55,274 nucleotides of DNA, from contig NZ_KB895345.1 of NCBI RefSeq assembly GCF_000374805.1, forward strand, positions 79,497-134,770. The letters are read 5' to 3'. Source of the DNA: Chitiniphilus shinanonensis DSM 23277 (lineage in GTDB: Bacteria > Pseudomonadota > Gammaproteobacteria > Burkholderiales > Chitinibacteraceae). Below the pieces are notes generated by a model. It searched no databases, was not told the origin of the DNA, and saw nothing but the letters and a program-made list of their open reading frames with translations. Positions 35,570 through 44,855 of this stretch are shown here, in pieces (positions within the stretch are counted from its first letter, which is position 1; every line of letters begins with the position of its first letter). The position numbers were made by a program, and so were the translations under genes.

Positions 35570-36303
35570 AACTTGAACCCCTTGTGCAGCGCGACGATGC
35601 CGGCGGACATGTTGTGGTACTCGACGCGGCCGAAGCCCACGTCCTGCATCATCGCCTTCAGTGTTTCCTGGTCCGGGTGCATGCGGATCGACTCGGCCAG
35701 GTACTGGTAGGAATCGGCGTCCTGCGCCACCAGCTTGCCCATGAACGGCAGCAGCTTGAACGAATACAGGTCGTAGGCGGGCTTGAGCGGTGCCCACACC
35801 TTGGAGAACTCCAGCACCAGCAGTCGCCCACCGGGACGCAGCACGCGGTACATCTCGGCCAGCGCGGCGTCCTTGTGGGTCATGTTGCGCAGGCCGAACG
35901 CCACCGTGACGATGTCGAAGTAGTTGTCGGGGAACGGCAGCTTCTCGGCGTCGCACTGCGCCGTCGGCACCGCGAAGCCGGCGTCGAGCAGGCGATCGCG
36001 ACCCACGCCCAGCATCGAGCTGTTGATGTCGGTGAGCCATACCTGCCCGGTCTTGCCCACCTTTTTGCAGAACGCCTTGGACAGGTCGCCGGTACCACCG
36101 GCGATGTCCAGCACCCGGTCGCCGGCCTTGGCGCCGCTGGTTTCGATGGTGAAGAACTTCCAGGCGCGGTGCAGCCCGGCACTCATCAGGTCGTTCATCA
36201 CGTCGTATTTCTGCGCCACCGAATGGAAGACCTCGGCGACCTTCTGCGCCTTCTCGGTCTCGTTGACGGTCTTGAAGCCGAAATGGGTGGTGGAGTCGGA
36301 CAT
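35566..36303 (-). CDS. ubiE: Demethylmenaquinone/demethylubiquinol methyltransferase UbiE
   Basis: SAM-dependent C-methyltransferase of ubiquinone/menaquinone synthesis, 245 residues. Signatures: [20 protein letters not shown] motif [15 protein letters not shown], and [28 protein letters not shown] with the family hallmark FGLRN. The start is ATG 36303 ([13 protein letters not shown]). Its stop overlaps the ubiJ start by 4 nt, and DUF971 lies 141 nt upstream in the same orientation. Confidence 0.97.
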   Translation of the reverse strand: MSDSTTHFGFKTVNETEKAQKVAEVFHSVAQKYDVMNDLMSAGLHRAWKFFTIETSGAKAGDRVLDIAGGTGDLSKAFCKKVGKTGQVWLTDINSSMLGVGRDRLLDAGFAVPTAQCDAEKLPFPDNYFDIVTVAFGLRNMTHKDAALAEMYRVLRPGGRLLVLEFSKVWAPLKPAYDLYSFKLLPFMGKLVAQDADSYQYLAESIRMHPDQETLKAMMQDVGFGRVEYHNMSAGIVALHKGFKF

Positions 36304-36444
36304 GGCGCTCTCTTTAGGGCGTGACGGGGAGGCTTGCCGCCGCGATGGGCGAGACAGCCATTGAAGGAAGGCGGGCCGGCGCGTTGCGGGCGGCGCCAGC
36401 CGGGGCAATCGGGGATCGGTGGGCCAAGGCGTCCATCGCGGGCC

Positions 36445-36822
36445 TCATGCCGGATCGCGCGAACCGCCCTCGGCGGCGAGGCGTTCGAGGTACTCGGCCC
36501 AGCGTTGCGCGTGCTCGCGGCCCAGCTGGTGCAGGTATTCCCAGGAATACAGGCCGGAATCGTGGCCGTCGTCGAACACCAGCTTCACGGCGTAATGACC
36601 GACCGGGGTGATCGCCGTGATGTTCACGCCGCGCTTGCCCACCTGCAACACGCCCGGCCCGATGCCATGACCGCGCACTTCGGCGGACGGCGAATAGACG
36701 CGCAGGTATTCGGCGGGCAGGTTGAAGCGGGCGCCATCGTCGAACGCCAGTTCGAGGGTGGCGCTGAGGCGATGCAGCACGATATCGGTGGGGACTGCGG
36801 AGTCGGGATTCAGCCCGGCCAT
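36445..36822 (-). CDS. DUF971 domain protein (GBBH-like N-terminal domain)
   Basis: 125 residues forming one DUF971 domain, the small fold also seen at the N-terminus of gamma-butyrobetaine hydroxylase (LELAFDDGARFNLPAEYLRVYSPSAEVRGHG; GHYAVKLVFDDGHDSGLYSWEYLHQLG). Start ATG 36822 has AAGGTG upstream. The gene is commonly next to ubiE in betaproteobacteria and heads the ubi gene group here; its function is not established. Confidence 0.85.
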   Translation of the reverse strand: MAGLNPDSAVPTDIVLHRLSATLELAFDDGARFNLPAEYLRVYSPSAEVRGHGIGPGVLQVGKRGVNITAITPVGHYAVKLVFDDGHDSGLYSWEYLHQLGREHAQRWAEYLERLAAEGGSRDPA

Positions 36823-37145
36823 GGGACACCTTGCGGAAAGGTCTGCGGCAAGCCGCCATGATAGCGCCTTGGGCGGCGGCTGTTCAGTCCGCGCCGACGC
36901 ATCCGCGCTTTTCGGTGGTGCGCCGCGCAGCCGACCAATGGCGGGCGCCGGCGGACAGGCCCATCGCACGGCGCGGCGGCCGCATTGCGCTTACCCCGCG
37001 CCTGCGGCGGCCTTTCAAGATTCGACCGGCTACGCCTGTCGCCCAGCGTGGACGCCGGCTACGCCAACGCGGACTTGTAATATTACGTTCACAGTCGAGC
37101 CTTAATCTCGCAACATTCCCAACGCCCCTGCCCCCGAGGTAGCGC
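36823..37145. other. Divergent intergenic region DUF971 / phoB
   Basis: 323 nt, very GC-rich except at 37070-37110, where GTAATATTAC (37077-37086) forms a palindrome. I see no convincing Pho box (two CTGTCAT-type direct repeats). Confidence 0.45.
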
Positions 37146-37832
37146 ATGCCCGCCAATATCCTGCTCGTCGAAGACGAACCCGCCATCCAGGAACTGATCG
37201 CCTTCAACCTGTCGCAAGCCGGCCACCACGTGATGCGAGCCGACTCGGTGGAATCGGCCCAGCAGATCGTGCGCCACGCCCTGCCCGACCTGATCCTGCT
37301 CGACTGGATGCTGCCCGGCATGTCCGGCATCGACTTCGCCCGCAAGCTGCGCGGCGAGGAACGCACCCGGGCGATCCCGCTGATCATGCTGACCGCGCGG
37401 TCGGACGAACAGGACAAGATCGTCGGGCTGGAGACCGGCGCCGACGACTACATCACCAAGCCGTTCTCGCCGCGCGAGTTGCAGGCGCGCATCAAGGCCG
37501 TGCTGCGCCGCCGCTCGCCGCAGATCACCGACGACCTGGTCGAGGTGCAGGGCCTGCGCCTGGACCCGGCCACCCATCGCGTCACCGGCAACAACGCCGC
37601 CATCGAGCTGGGCCCCACCGAGTTCCGCCTGCTGCACTTCTTCATGACCCACCCGGAGCGCGTGCACTCGCGCTCGCAACTGCTCGACCAGGTGTGGGGC
37701 GACCACGTGTTCGTCGAGGAACGCACCGTCGACGTGCACATCCGTCGCCTGCGCTCGGCGCTGGAAGCCAGCGGCTACGACAAGCTGATCCAGACGGTGC
37801 GCGGCACCGGCTACCGGCTCTCCGCACATTGA
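37146..37832 (+). CDS. phoB: Phosphate regulon response regulator PhoB
   Basis: 228-residue OmpR-family regulator. Receiver domain 1-120 with phosphorylation site Asp53 ([15 protein letters not shown]), acidic pocket VEDEP and Lys in [19 protein letters not shown]; winged-helix DNA-binding domain from about 130 to 228 ([30 protein letters not shown] ... [13 protein letters not shown] ... [10 protein letters not shown]). It activates Pho genes when phosphate is low. phoR follows 66 nt downstream. Confidence 0.96.
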   Translation: MPANILLVEDEPAIQELIAFNLSQAGHHVMRADSVESAQQIVRHALPDLILLDWMLPGMSGIDFARKLRGEERTRAIPLIMLTARSDEQDKIVGLETGADDYITKPFSPRELQARIKAVLRRRSPQITDDLVEVQGLRLDPATHRVTGNNAAIELGPTEFRLLHFFMTHPERVHSRSQLLDQVWGDHVFVEERTVDVHIRRLRSALEASGYDKLIQTVRGTGYRLSAH

Positions 37833-37898
37833 GGCGAGCGGCGCCGCGGCGCGAACCCGGCCGCCGTGCCGCTACAACCGTAATAGAATCCCGGCACC

Positions 37899-39329
37899 AT
37901 GGGGCTTCCGATGGATGTGTCCGCACTGCGACCCGCCGGCCAGGTGGAACCCACGACGGTCGAACCACGTCCGAGCCATCAGCCCGCGCCTGACGCGGGG
38001 CCATCCAGCCAACCCCACCCTCTCGCGTCGGAACTCCGCATGCTCTGGTTGCGTTCGATCATCTACTACCTGACCGTGGCCCTGGTCTCGCTGTTCGTCG
38101 GCGCGGTCTGGGGCAATGTCCTCGGGCTGACCCTGGCCTGCGGACTGCTGGCGCTGTCGGTGGGGTTCCACCTCTACAACCTGGGGCGGCTGTTCCGCTG
38201 GGTGTGCCAGCCGCGCGTCGACAACGTGCCGACCAGCTTCCTGCTGTGGCAGGAGGTGTTCGACCGGCTGTACGCGCAGATTCGCGCCCAGCAGAAGAAC
38301 CAGGACAAGCTGTCCAATACGCTGGAGCGCTTCACCAGCGCCGGCGAGGCGCTGCCCGACGGGGTGATCATCCTCGACGAGCACGACCGCATCGAATGGT
38401 GCAACCACGCCGCCACCGTCCATCTCGGCATCGACCGCCGCTCGGACGTCTGGCAGGTGGTGACCAACATCGTGCGCCAACCGGCGCTGCGCGAATACCT
38501 GCGCACCCAGGACTTCGCCCACCCGCAGATCCTGCGCACCACCCGCCCCACCGAGCAGGTGCTGTCGGTGCAGCTGGTGCCGTTCGATTCCACCCGCAAG
38601 CTGCTGCTGTCGCGCGACATCACCCAGCTGGACCGCGTCCAGATGGTGCACCGCGACTTCATCGCCAATGTCTCGCACGAGTTGCGCACGCCGCTGACCG
38701 TGGTCGGCGGCTTCGCCGAAACCATGATGGACATGCCGGAGATGGAAGAACGCACCCGGGCGCAGCAACTGCAACTGATGGTGGAACAGACCCAGCGCAT
38801 GCAGCGGCTGGTGGACGACCTGCTGACGCTGTCGCGCCTGGAGAACGGCCAGCAGCTGAAGGAAGAGGAAGTGGACGTGCCGCAGCTGATGCGGCTGTTG
38901 CAGGCCGAGGCCGAGGGACTGTCGCAGGGGCGGCACCAGATCTCGGTCGACGAGATCGCGCCGGCGCGGTTGATCGGCAACCACGACGAACTGCATTCGG
39001 CGCTGGGCAATCTGGTCTCCAACGCCATCCGCTACACCCCGCCCGGCGGCACCATCGGCCTGGCGTGGCGCCTGGAACAGGGGCTGCCGGTGTTCGCGGT
39101 GCGCGACAGCGGCATCGGCGTCGCGCCCGAGCATATCCCGCGCCTGACCGAGCGCTTCTATCGCGTCGATCGCGGCCGCTCGCGCTCCACCGGCGGCACC
39201 GGGCTGGGGCTGGCCATCGTCAAGCACATCCTGCAACGCCATCAGGCGCAGCTGGCGGTGAAATCCAAGCCCGGCGAAGGCAGCGAATTCGCCGCGCGCT
39301 TTCCCGAGCATCGCCTGCTGGTCGATTGA
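37899..39329 (+). CDS. phoR: Phosphate regulon sensor histidine kinase PhoR
   Basis: 476 residues with the first ATG. A Pro-rich N-terminal tail of about 45 residues precedes two membrane helices (LWLRSIIYYLTVALVSLFVG; VLGLTLACGLLALSVGFHLY), then a PAS domain (ALPDGVIILDEHDRIEWCN), the phosphoacceptor His260 in VSHELRTPL, the N box LVSNAIRYTPPGG and the G boxes DSGIGV and GGTGLGLAIV. ATGs at 37911 and 38040 are alternatives; most PhoR proteins begin near the last one, so the true start is open. Confidence 0.95.
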   Translation: MGLPMDVSALRPAGQVEPTTVEPRPSHQPAPDAGPSSQPHPLASELRMLWLRSIIYYLTVALVSLFVGAVWGNVLGLTLACGLLALSVGFHLYNLGRLFRWVCQPRVDNVPTSFLLWQEVFDRLYAQIRAQQKNQDKLSNTLERFTSAGEALPDGVIILDEHDRIEWCNHAATVHLGIDRRSDVWQVVTNIVRQPALREYLRTQDFAHPQILRTTRPTEQVLSVQLVPFDSTRKLLLSRDITQLDRVQMVHRDFIANVSHELRTPLTVVGGFAETMMDMPEMEERTRAQQLQLMVEQTQRMQRLVDDLLTLSRLENGQQLKEEEVDVPQLMRLLQAEAEGLSQGRHQISVDEIAPARLIGNHDELHSALGNLVSNAIRYTPPGGTIGLAWRLEQGLPVFAVRDSGIGVAPEHIPRLTERFYRVDRGRSRSTGGTGLGLAIVKHILQRHQAQLAVKSKPGEGSEFAARFPEHRLLVD

Positions 39330-39694
39330 AAATCATCGCCGGCAGGCCGTGGTCATGGCTGCCGGCCCCCGCAACCACCCACTCCAGGATGCCCATCATC
39401 GGCGAGCCTTGAAACGGCCACCTCCGAGCATCGCGAGGCTCCCTCGCGGCGGCGAGGGCGGGGGGAGTGGGGTAAACAAAAAAGGAGCCGTGCCCGCATG
39501 CCATACCGGATACGCACCCGGCTTTGCCGGGGGCTTGCGGAACGTCGATTAGCAACAACCAGTGATCCCCCGCACGCGGCTCCTTGCGCTCCCGCAAATG
39601 CCAAACGCCCGGCCATGGCGGATAATGCGCGCTGATGTCGCCGTCCTGTGGCGACGCTTTCTTTTACCGACTTCAATCAGTGAGGTGTTTCGTC
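39330..39694. other. Intergenic region phoR / tal
   Basis: 365 nt with no supported gene. AAGGAGCCGTGC (39482-39493) and GCACGCGGCTCCTT (39572-39585) can pair and enclose a CCCGGC/GCCGGG hairpin, so a structured transcript is possible but unproven. Confidence 0.45.
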
Positions 39695-40774
39695 ATGAGC
39701 AAGATCGCCGCCATCAAACCCCTGGGCCAACGCATCTGGCTGGACAACCTGTCCCGCGGCCTGTTGCAGTCCGGCGCACTGCAAAAGCTCCTCGACGACG
39801 ACGCCATCGCCGGCGTCACCTCCAACCCCGCCATCTTCTACAAGGCCATCTCCTCCGACCCGCTCTACACCGGCGACCTGGCCGAACTGAAGAAGCAGAA
39901 CCTCTCCGCCGAACGCCGCTATGAACTGCTGGTCGTCCCCGACGTCCAGGCCGCCTGCGACCTCAACCTGCCCCAATACCGCGCCAGCGAAGGCCTCGAC
40001 GGCTACGTCAGCCTGGAAGTCTCGCCCTTCCTGGCCAACGACACCCAGGGCACCATCGACGCCGCCCACCGCCTGTGGGCCGAGGTCAACCGCCCCAACG
40101 CCATGATCAAGGTGCCCGCCACCCAGGCCGGCGTGCTCGCCTTCGAGCAACTGATCGCCGACGGCATCAACGTCAACATCACCCTGATGTTCAGCCTGAA
40201 GCACACCGACGACGTGCTCACCGCCTATATCCGCGGCCTGGAAACCCGTCGCGCCGCCGGCCTGCCGATCGACCACGTGCGCGCCGTCGCCTCGGTGTTC
40301 CTGTCCCGCGTCGACGTGCTGCTGGACAAGCAGCTGGACGCTCTCGGCACCCCGGAAGCGCTGGCGCTGCGCGGCAAGGCCGCCATCGCCTTCGTCAAGG
40401 TGGCGTACCAGCACTACAAGCAGCTGTTCAACGGCACCCGCTTCAAGGCACTGAAGGCCGCCGGCGCGCATCCGCAGCGCCTGCTGTGGGCGTCCACCGG
40501 CACCAAGAACCCGGCCTACCGCGACACCATGTACGTCGAGGAGCTGATCGGCGCCGACACCGTGAACACCGTGCCGGATGCGACGCTGGACGCCTTCCGC
40601 GACCACGGCGTGGCGCAGAGCAAGCTGGATACCGGCATCGAGGAAGCGGTGCTGGTGCTGGGCCAGTTGCGCAAGCTGGGCTTCGACTTCAACCGCGTCG
40701 GCGAGCAGCTGCAACAGGAAGGGCTGAAGCTGTTCGACGAAGCGTTCGAGAAGCTGCTGCAACTGACCGCCTGA
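39695..40774 (+). CDS. tal: Transaldolase
   Basis: Pentose phosphate pathway enzyme moving a dihydroxyacetone unit between sugar phosphates through a Schiff base. 359 residues, the longer Tal class. Signatures are GQRIWLDNLSRGLL, GVTSNPAIFYKAI near the start and the Lys segment PNAMIKVPATQAG that forms the Schiff base, with NVNITLMFSL after it. The start ATG 39695 has GAGG upstream; an in-frame extension upstream is unlikely. A strong terminator follows. Confidence 0.95.
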   Translation: MSKIAAIKPLGQRIWLDNLSRGLLQSGALQKLLDDDAIAGVTSNPAIFYKAISSDPLYTGDLAELKKQNLSAERRYELLVVPDVQAACDLNLPQYRASEGLDGYVSLEVSPFLANDTQGTIDAAHRLWAEVNRPNAMIKVPATQAGVLAFEQLIADGINVNITLMFSLKHTDDVLTAYIRGLETRRAAGLPIDHVRAVASVFLSRVDVLLDKQLDALGTPEALALRGKAAIAFVKVAYQHYKQLFNGTRFKALKAAGAHPQRLLWASTGTKNPAYRDTMYVEELIGADTVNTVPDATLDAFRDHGVAQSKLDTGIEEAVLVLGQLRKLGFDFNRVGEQLQQEGLKLFDEAFEKLLQLTA

Positions 40775-40790
40775 TCGGTCGATCGCATCG

Positions 40791-40822
40791 ACAAAAAACC
40801 GGCCCCAGGGCCGGTTTTTTGT
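40791..40822. terminator. Terminator of tal, T-rich on both strands
   Basis: ACAAAAAACCGGCCC / GGGCCGGTTTTTTGT stem 16 nt after the stop. It may also serve the converging chitinase. Confidence 0.88.
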
Positions 40823-41041
40823 TGCCCGCGCCGGGCAAAAAAAAGACGGGCACGGGGCCCGTCGTCGAGGGATCGCGCGTGGGCGCGTCCATAGAAGGAG
40901 AATCCGACCCGAAGGCCGGGGTCGGAGCCCGCCACCGTCGCCTGCGGCGAGCCCCACCGGCGCGCCCGAAGACGCGCCGGGTACAACACTGGGAGCAGTG
41001 GACAAAACCCAGGCCAGAAGCGGGGGTCTTGTCCGCCGCCC

Positions 41042-43066
41042 TTACTGCTGGACTTCGCTCATGGCCTTGGTCAGGGTGGCGTTGGCGTCGTCCGCATCCA
41101 GCGACCAGCTGAACAGACCGTTGAGCCCCTTGCTCTTCAGGTACTGGATCTTGGTGCGGATGGTGGTGGCGTCGTCGTAGCTCCACCAGTTGCTGCCGTC
41201 GTACTGGTACAGCTGCTTGGTCACCGGGTGGTAACGCTTGGTCCCCGGAGCCGTCACCAGCGCCTTGTAGTCGCCGTAGCCGGCTTCGGTGCTGGTACCG
41301 ACCTTGGCCGCCGCACTGGTGGACGCCTGGTACAGGCCGTCGCCGTTCGGGCCGGCCTTCACGCCGCCCCAGCCACGCCCGTAGTACGGGATACCCAACA
41401 CCACCTTGTTGGCCGGCATGCCGCCAGCCAGCAGCTTGTCCACCGCGTTGGAGATGTTGTACGTCCCGGCGGTGGTGCCGGTGGCCGGATCGGCCGGATC
41501 GGGGTACAGGTGCGAGTGGAAGTTCGTCGGACCAGCGCCGTCCCAGCTGCCGTGGAAGTCATAGGTCATGACGTTCACCCAGTTCAGGTAACGGGTGTAT
41601 TCGGCCGGATCGGTGTTGACGATCTTGTCGCTACCGGCGCCGATGGCCACGGTCAGCAGGTACTGCGAACCAAGGGCGTTCAGCTGGGTGCGGAACTCCT
41701 TGAGCAGCAGCGAGAAGTTCTGCTTGTCGGCCGCCGAGGCGGTGTTGTACGGCTGGCCGCCGCCGCCCGGGTATTCCCAGTCGATGTCGATGCCGTCGAA
41801 GATGCCGGCCGCGGCGCCGGTGCCGCCCGCGGGATCCCCATCCGACTTCTTCAGGTTGCCCTTGATGTAGACGTCGATGCACGAGGACACCAGCTTCTGA
41901 CGCAGCTCGGGCGTGGCAGCCGCCGCGGAGAACCACTTGGACCAGGTCCAGCCGCCCAGCGAGATCAGCACCTTCAGGTTCGGGTACTTCTTCTTCAGCT
42001 TCTTCAGCTGGTTGAAGTTGCCCTTGAGGGAGTTTTCCCACACGTCGGCCACGCCATCCACCGAATCCTTGGCGGCGTAATCCATCTGGTAATCGGCCCA
42101 GGCGTCGCCACCGGTGCCGGCCTGCGGATCGTTCTCGTTGGTCGAGCCCGGTTCCAGCTTGTTGATGCCGCTATCGCACTGGTAGGTGCCGTCCGCCTTC
42201 TTGTAGATGTTGCCGAAGGCGTAGTTGACGAAGGTGAGCTTGGCCGCCGCACCGCTGTCGTCGACGTGCTTCACGAAGAACGCGCTGTCGTACACGCCCC
42301 ACTGGGTGAAGTACGAACCGACCTGCGCCTTGGTCGGCGCGGGGGTATCGCCGCCCGGCGTCGGAGTGGGCGTGACCGGGGTCGGCGTCGGGGTGACGAC
42401 CGGGGTCGGGGTGGGCGTCACGACCGGAGTCGGCGTCGGCGTCACGATCGGCGTCGGGGTCGGGGTGACCACGGGCGTCGGAGTCGGCGTCACGACAGGC
42501 GTCGGCGTCGGGGTCGGCGTGGTGCCGCCCGAGCAGTTGCCCAGGTTCTTCCACACACCCCAGTCACCGGATTGCGCCGGGTTGTCGCCTTGCGTCCACC
42601 ACTTGGCCTCGTAGTTCACGCCGTTGTAGGTGACGCGGGCGCCGCCGGTGTAGACGCCGCCGCTGGTCCAGGCCTGGTAGCAGGTGCCGGCCGGGGTCGG
42701 GGTCACGACCTGAGTCGGGGTCGGGGTGACCACGGGAGTGGGCGTCGGGGTGACGACCGGCGTCGGGGTCGGCGTCACGACGGGCGTCGGCGTGGGGGTC
42801 ACCACCGGGGTCGGAGTCGGCGTGCTGCTGCTGGCGCCCAGGTCCTGCCACAGGGTCGGCGTACCGGCCGGGTTCCAGTTGGCGCCGGTATAGGCGGTGT
42901 GGGTCACCAGGGCCTTGTAGTCGTGGCCGTTGTAGCTGACCACGGTGCCCGCGGTGTAGGTGCTGCCCTCTTGCCAGGCCGGCGCGGCAAAGACGCTGGC
43001 CGACAGACAGAGGCCGACGATCAGGGCGGCGAGACCCTGACGACGAGCGAACTGCGTGCGTTTCAT
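41042..43066 (-). CDS. Secreted GH18 chitinase (subfamily A type), lone seventh copy
   Basis: 674 residues: signal peptide 1-27, CBM5/12 28-77, (TPTPTPVV)n linker, CBM 126-178, linker, GH18 domain 246-674 (GSYFTQWGVYDSAFFVKHVDD ... [15 protein letters not shown]). Catalytic [10 protein letters not shown] intact with acid Glu431. Of three near ATGs I choose 43066 (MKRTQFARR), which has GGAGG at 9 nt. It is the closest relative of the chitinases at 23097 and 26066 but lies 13 kb from the cluster, between tal and an AI-2E transporter gene, and has dre-like sites just upstream. Confidence 0.93.
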   Translation of the reverse strand: MKRTQFARRQGLAALIVGLCLSASVFAAPAWQEGSTYTAGTVVSYNGHDYKALVTHTAYTGANWNPAGTPTLWQDLGASSSTPTPTPVVTPTPTPVVTPTPTPVVTPTPTPVVTPTPTQVVTPTPAGTCYQAWTSGGVYTGGARVTYNGVNYEAKWWTQGDNPAQSGDWGVWKNLGNCSGGTTPTPTPTPVVTPTPTPVVTPTPTPIVTPTPTPVVTPTPTPVVTPTPTPVTPTPTPGGDTPAPTKAQVGSYFTQWGVYDSAFFVKHVDDSGAAAKLTFVNYAFGNIYKKADGTYQCDSGINKLEPGSTNENDPQAGTGGDAWADYQMDYAAKDSVDGVADVWENSLKGNFNQLKKLKKKYPNLKVLISLGGWTWSKWFSAAAATPELRQKLVSSCIDVYIKGNLKKSDGDPAGGTGAAAGIFDGIDIDWEYPGGGGQPYNTASAADKQNFSLLLKEFRTQLNALGSQYLLTVAIGAGSDKIVNTDPAEYTRYLNWVNVMTYDFHGSWDGAGPTNFHSHLYPDPADPATGTTAGTYNISNAVDKLLAGGMPANKVVLGIPYYGRGWGGVKAGPNGDGLYQASTSAAAKVGTSTEAGYGDYKALVTAPGTKRYHPVTKQLYQYDGSNWWSYDDATTIRTKIQYLKSKGLNGLFSWSLDADDANATLTKAMSEVQQ

Positions 43067-43097
43067 TTCATCCATCCTCCAAAGTTCGAAAAACCTT

Positions 43098-43141
43098 ATT
43101 GGTCCAACTGGTATTTTTCTAAAGCGCGACTCCAGACCAAT
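43098..43141. promoter_or_regulatory. Candidate dre-like operator upstream of the lone chitinase
   Basis: ATTGGTC (43098) and GACCAAT (ending 43141) form an inverted repeat enclosing ACTGGTATT (43107-43115). The reverse strand at 43132-43141 reads ATTGGTCTGG, close to GntR-family GlcNAc-regulator sites. The distance to the ATG is 32-75 nt. Confidence 0.4.
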
Positions 43142-43356
43142 CGGCCGGGCGATGCTACGACGACCCAAAGCCGCTACAACACTGGCGTTGACCAAAGGTA
43201 AAAACCAAAAGACGGATGGTAAATATTAGATTTTTGACATGAAGTGGTATGCACACATACGCACCATGCAGGCTATAACACCCATAGAAACAATCAACTT
43301 CCATTGGCGAGAACAATTCTCAATAATGGGTGTGAGCAAAGTATGGGAGCGCCATC
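43142..43356. other. AT-richer intergenic region
   Basis: About 215 nt upstream of the lone chitinase and the possible microprotein gene. It has TTGACA at 43235-43240 and ATACGCACCATG at 43258, similar to ATGCACCATG in the upstream region of the chitinase at 26066. No other gene is seen. Confidence 0.4.
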
Positions 43357-43467
43357 ATGGAACAACGGAATACAACGGGCCGCAGCGCCCTGCACAAGGT
43401 GCAAAGGGCGCTGGGATATGCGATTTTCGCGGGTGGCCTGGGTGGCTGGCTGATCAGTCTGTTTTGA
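43357..43467 (+). CDS. Possible 36-residue single-helix membrane microprotein
   Basis: ATG to TGA of 37 codons, preceded by GGGAG at 9-nt spacing. The product starts MEQRNTTGRSALHKVQRALG, with a basic N-terminal half, and ends in a hydrophobic, Gly-rich helix (YAIFAGGLGGWLISLF), a typical small inner-membrane protein layout. The last 14 nt overlap the end of the AI-2E transporter gene on the other strand. A stem AGCGCCCT/AGGGCGCT lies within it, which could instead be a terminator of the transporter gene. No family recognised. Confidence 0.35.
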   Translation: MEQRNTTGRSALHKVQRALGYAIFAGGLGGWLISLF

Positions 43468-44698
43468 GCGGCGGGCCGTCGGACGACGGATCGTTCGCCG
43501 CGGGCGGCTCGACCGGCCGTTGCGGCTCGGGCGGGTAGATCGGCACGATGGGATCGGCGTGCTCGGTACGGCGTCGGCCGGTGGCCACCGCCACCGCTTC
43601 GGCCAGGGTATCGGCCGGCGGCGTCATCGCCGCCTCGGCCTCGGCCAGCGTGGGCGTGGCCGCCCAGTTGCGCAGCAGGGTGAAGCTCACCGCCAGCAAG
43701 GTCGGGCCGAGGAACACCCCGAGCATGCCCCACGCCAGCGCCCCGCCCAACACCCCGATCAGGATCAGCACGAACGGCAGGTTGCTCTCCTTGCCAATCA
43801 CCAGCGGCTTGACCACGTTGTCGGCCGACGCCACCACCGCCACCATCCAGATCGCCAGGAACACCGCCCAGCCGCTATGGCCCTGCATATAGAGCCAGGC
43901 CGCGACCGGCAGGCCCAGCAGGCTGGGACCGCCGGGGATCAGCGACAGGAAGCACGACACCAGCCCGAACGCCGCCGCGTTCGGCACGCCGGCCAGCCAG
44001 TAGCCGAACCACGCCAGCGCCCCCTGCACCAGCGCGGTGCCGATGAAGCCGTACACCACGCCGCGCACCGTTCCGCCCGCCAGCTTCATCAACGCCTGCG
44101 CCCGCTCGCCGCCGATGCGGCGCAGCGCGGCCATCAGCCATTTCACGAAGGAATGCCCGCTGACATAGAGGAAAAACGAGAAGAACAGGCTGAGCACCAG
44201 CAGCAGCAGGCCGCTGCCCACCGCCTTGCCGAACACGATCAGGAAGCCGCCCAGCGGCTTCATCCATTCGTGGATGCGCGCCAGGGTCTCCGGGTCGCCC
44301 GCGTTCAGTTCGCCCCAGAACTCCGCCAGCTTCGGCCCGAACCACGGCAGCCCCACCAGCCACGTCGGCAGGTCGGGCAATCCGCCGTTGAGCTTGCTGC
44401 GCGCCCAGGCGACGATTTCGTCGAGGTTGAGCGACAGCTCCACGCCCGCCACGATCAGCGGCACCAGGATCAGCAACGCGAACAGCAGCACCAGCAACAT
44501 GGCGGCGACAGTGCGCCGCTCGCCCAGCTTGCGCGACAGCCACAGGTAGGGCGTCCAGGTGGCGTAGACCAGGATGCCCGCCCACACCAGCGCGGCGATG
44601 AACGGGGCCAACACCTGGTAGGACAGCGCCAGCAGCACCACGACCACGCCGGCGGCGATGGCGGGTTCGATCCAGCGAGGGGTCGGTTGGGGATTCAT
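43454..44698 (-). CDS. AI-2E family (PF01594/TqsA-like) transporter
   Basis: 414 residues with about eight membrane helices and the family layout: N-terminal helices (AIAAGVVVVLLALSYQVLAPF IAALVWAGILVY), a periplasmic loop, the RGVVYGFIGTALVQGALAWFG segment, PGGPSLLGLPVAAWLY and the GGALAWGMLGVFLGPTLLAVSFTLL end. Members export autoinducer-2 or are Na+/H+ antiporters, so the substrate is unknown. The C-terminal 60 residues are soluble and Pro-rich. Confidence 0.88.
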   Translation of the reverse strand: MNPQPTPRWIEPAIAAGVVVVLLALSYQVLAPFIAALVWAGILVYATWTPYLWLSRKLGERRTVAAMLLVLLFALLILVPLIVAGVELSLNLDEIVAWARSKLNGGLPDLPTWLVGLPWFGPKLAEFWGELNAGDPETLARIHEWMKPLGGFLIVFGKAVGSGLLLLVLSLFFSFFLYVSGHSFVKWLMAALRRIGGERAQALMKLAGGTVRGVVYGFIGTALVQGALAWFGYWLAGVPNAAAFGLVSCFLSLIPGGPSLLGLPVAAWLYMQGHSGWAVFLAIWMVAVVASADNVVKPLVIGKESNLPFVLILIGVLGGALAWGMLGVFLGPTLLAVSFTLLRNWAATPTLAEAEAAMTPPADTLAEAVAVATGRRRTEHADPIVPIYPPEPQRPVEPPAANDPSSDGPPLKTD

Positions 44699-44855
44699 GT
44701 CGGGTCCTGGAAGGAAAGTGCAGGAATTCTAGCAGCGCTGTGCTACAGGCGCCGACACCGGCATGCAGCACGATGCAAGCGCCCCACACCGGTCGCCAGC
44801 GCCGCGATCGGTCGTCCGCGACCGGCCCGGAGGCCGTGCCCAGCGGCGGCGCCGT

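Noticed and set aside
36823-37145. Pho box upstream of phoB
   Set aside because: I looked for CTGTCAT-type direct repeats with 11-bp spacing and found none convincing.
40823-41041. Extra hairpins between tal and the lone chitinase as a separate RNA gene
   Set aside because: ACGGGC/GCCCGT stems are explained by terminators of convergent genes; nothing indicates an RNA gene.
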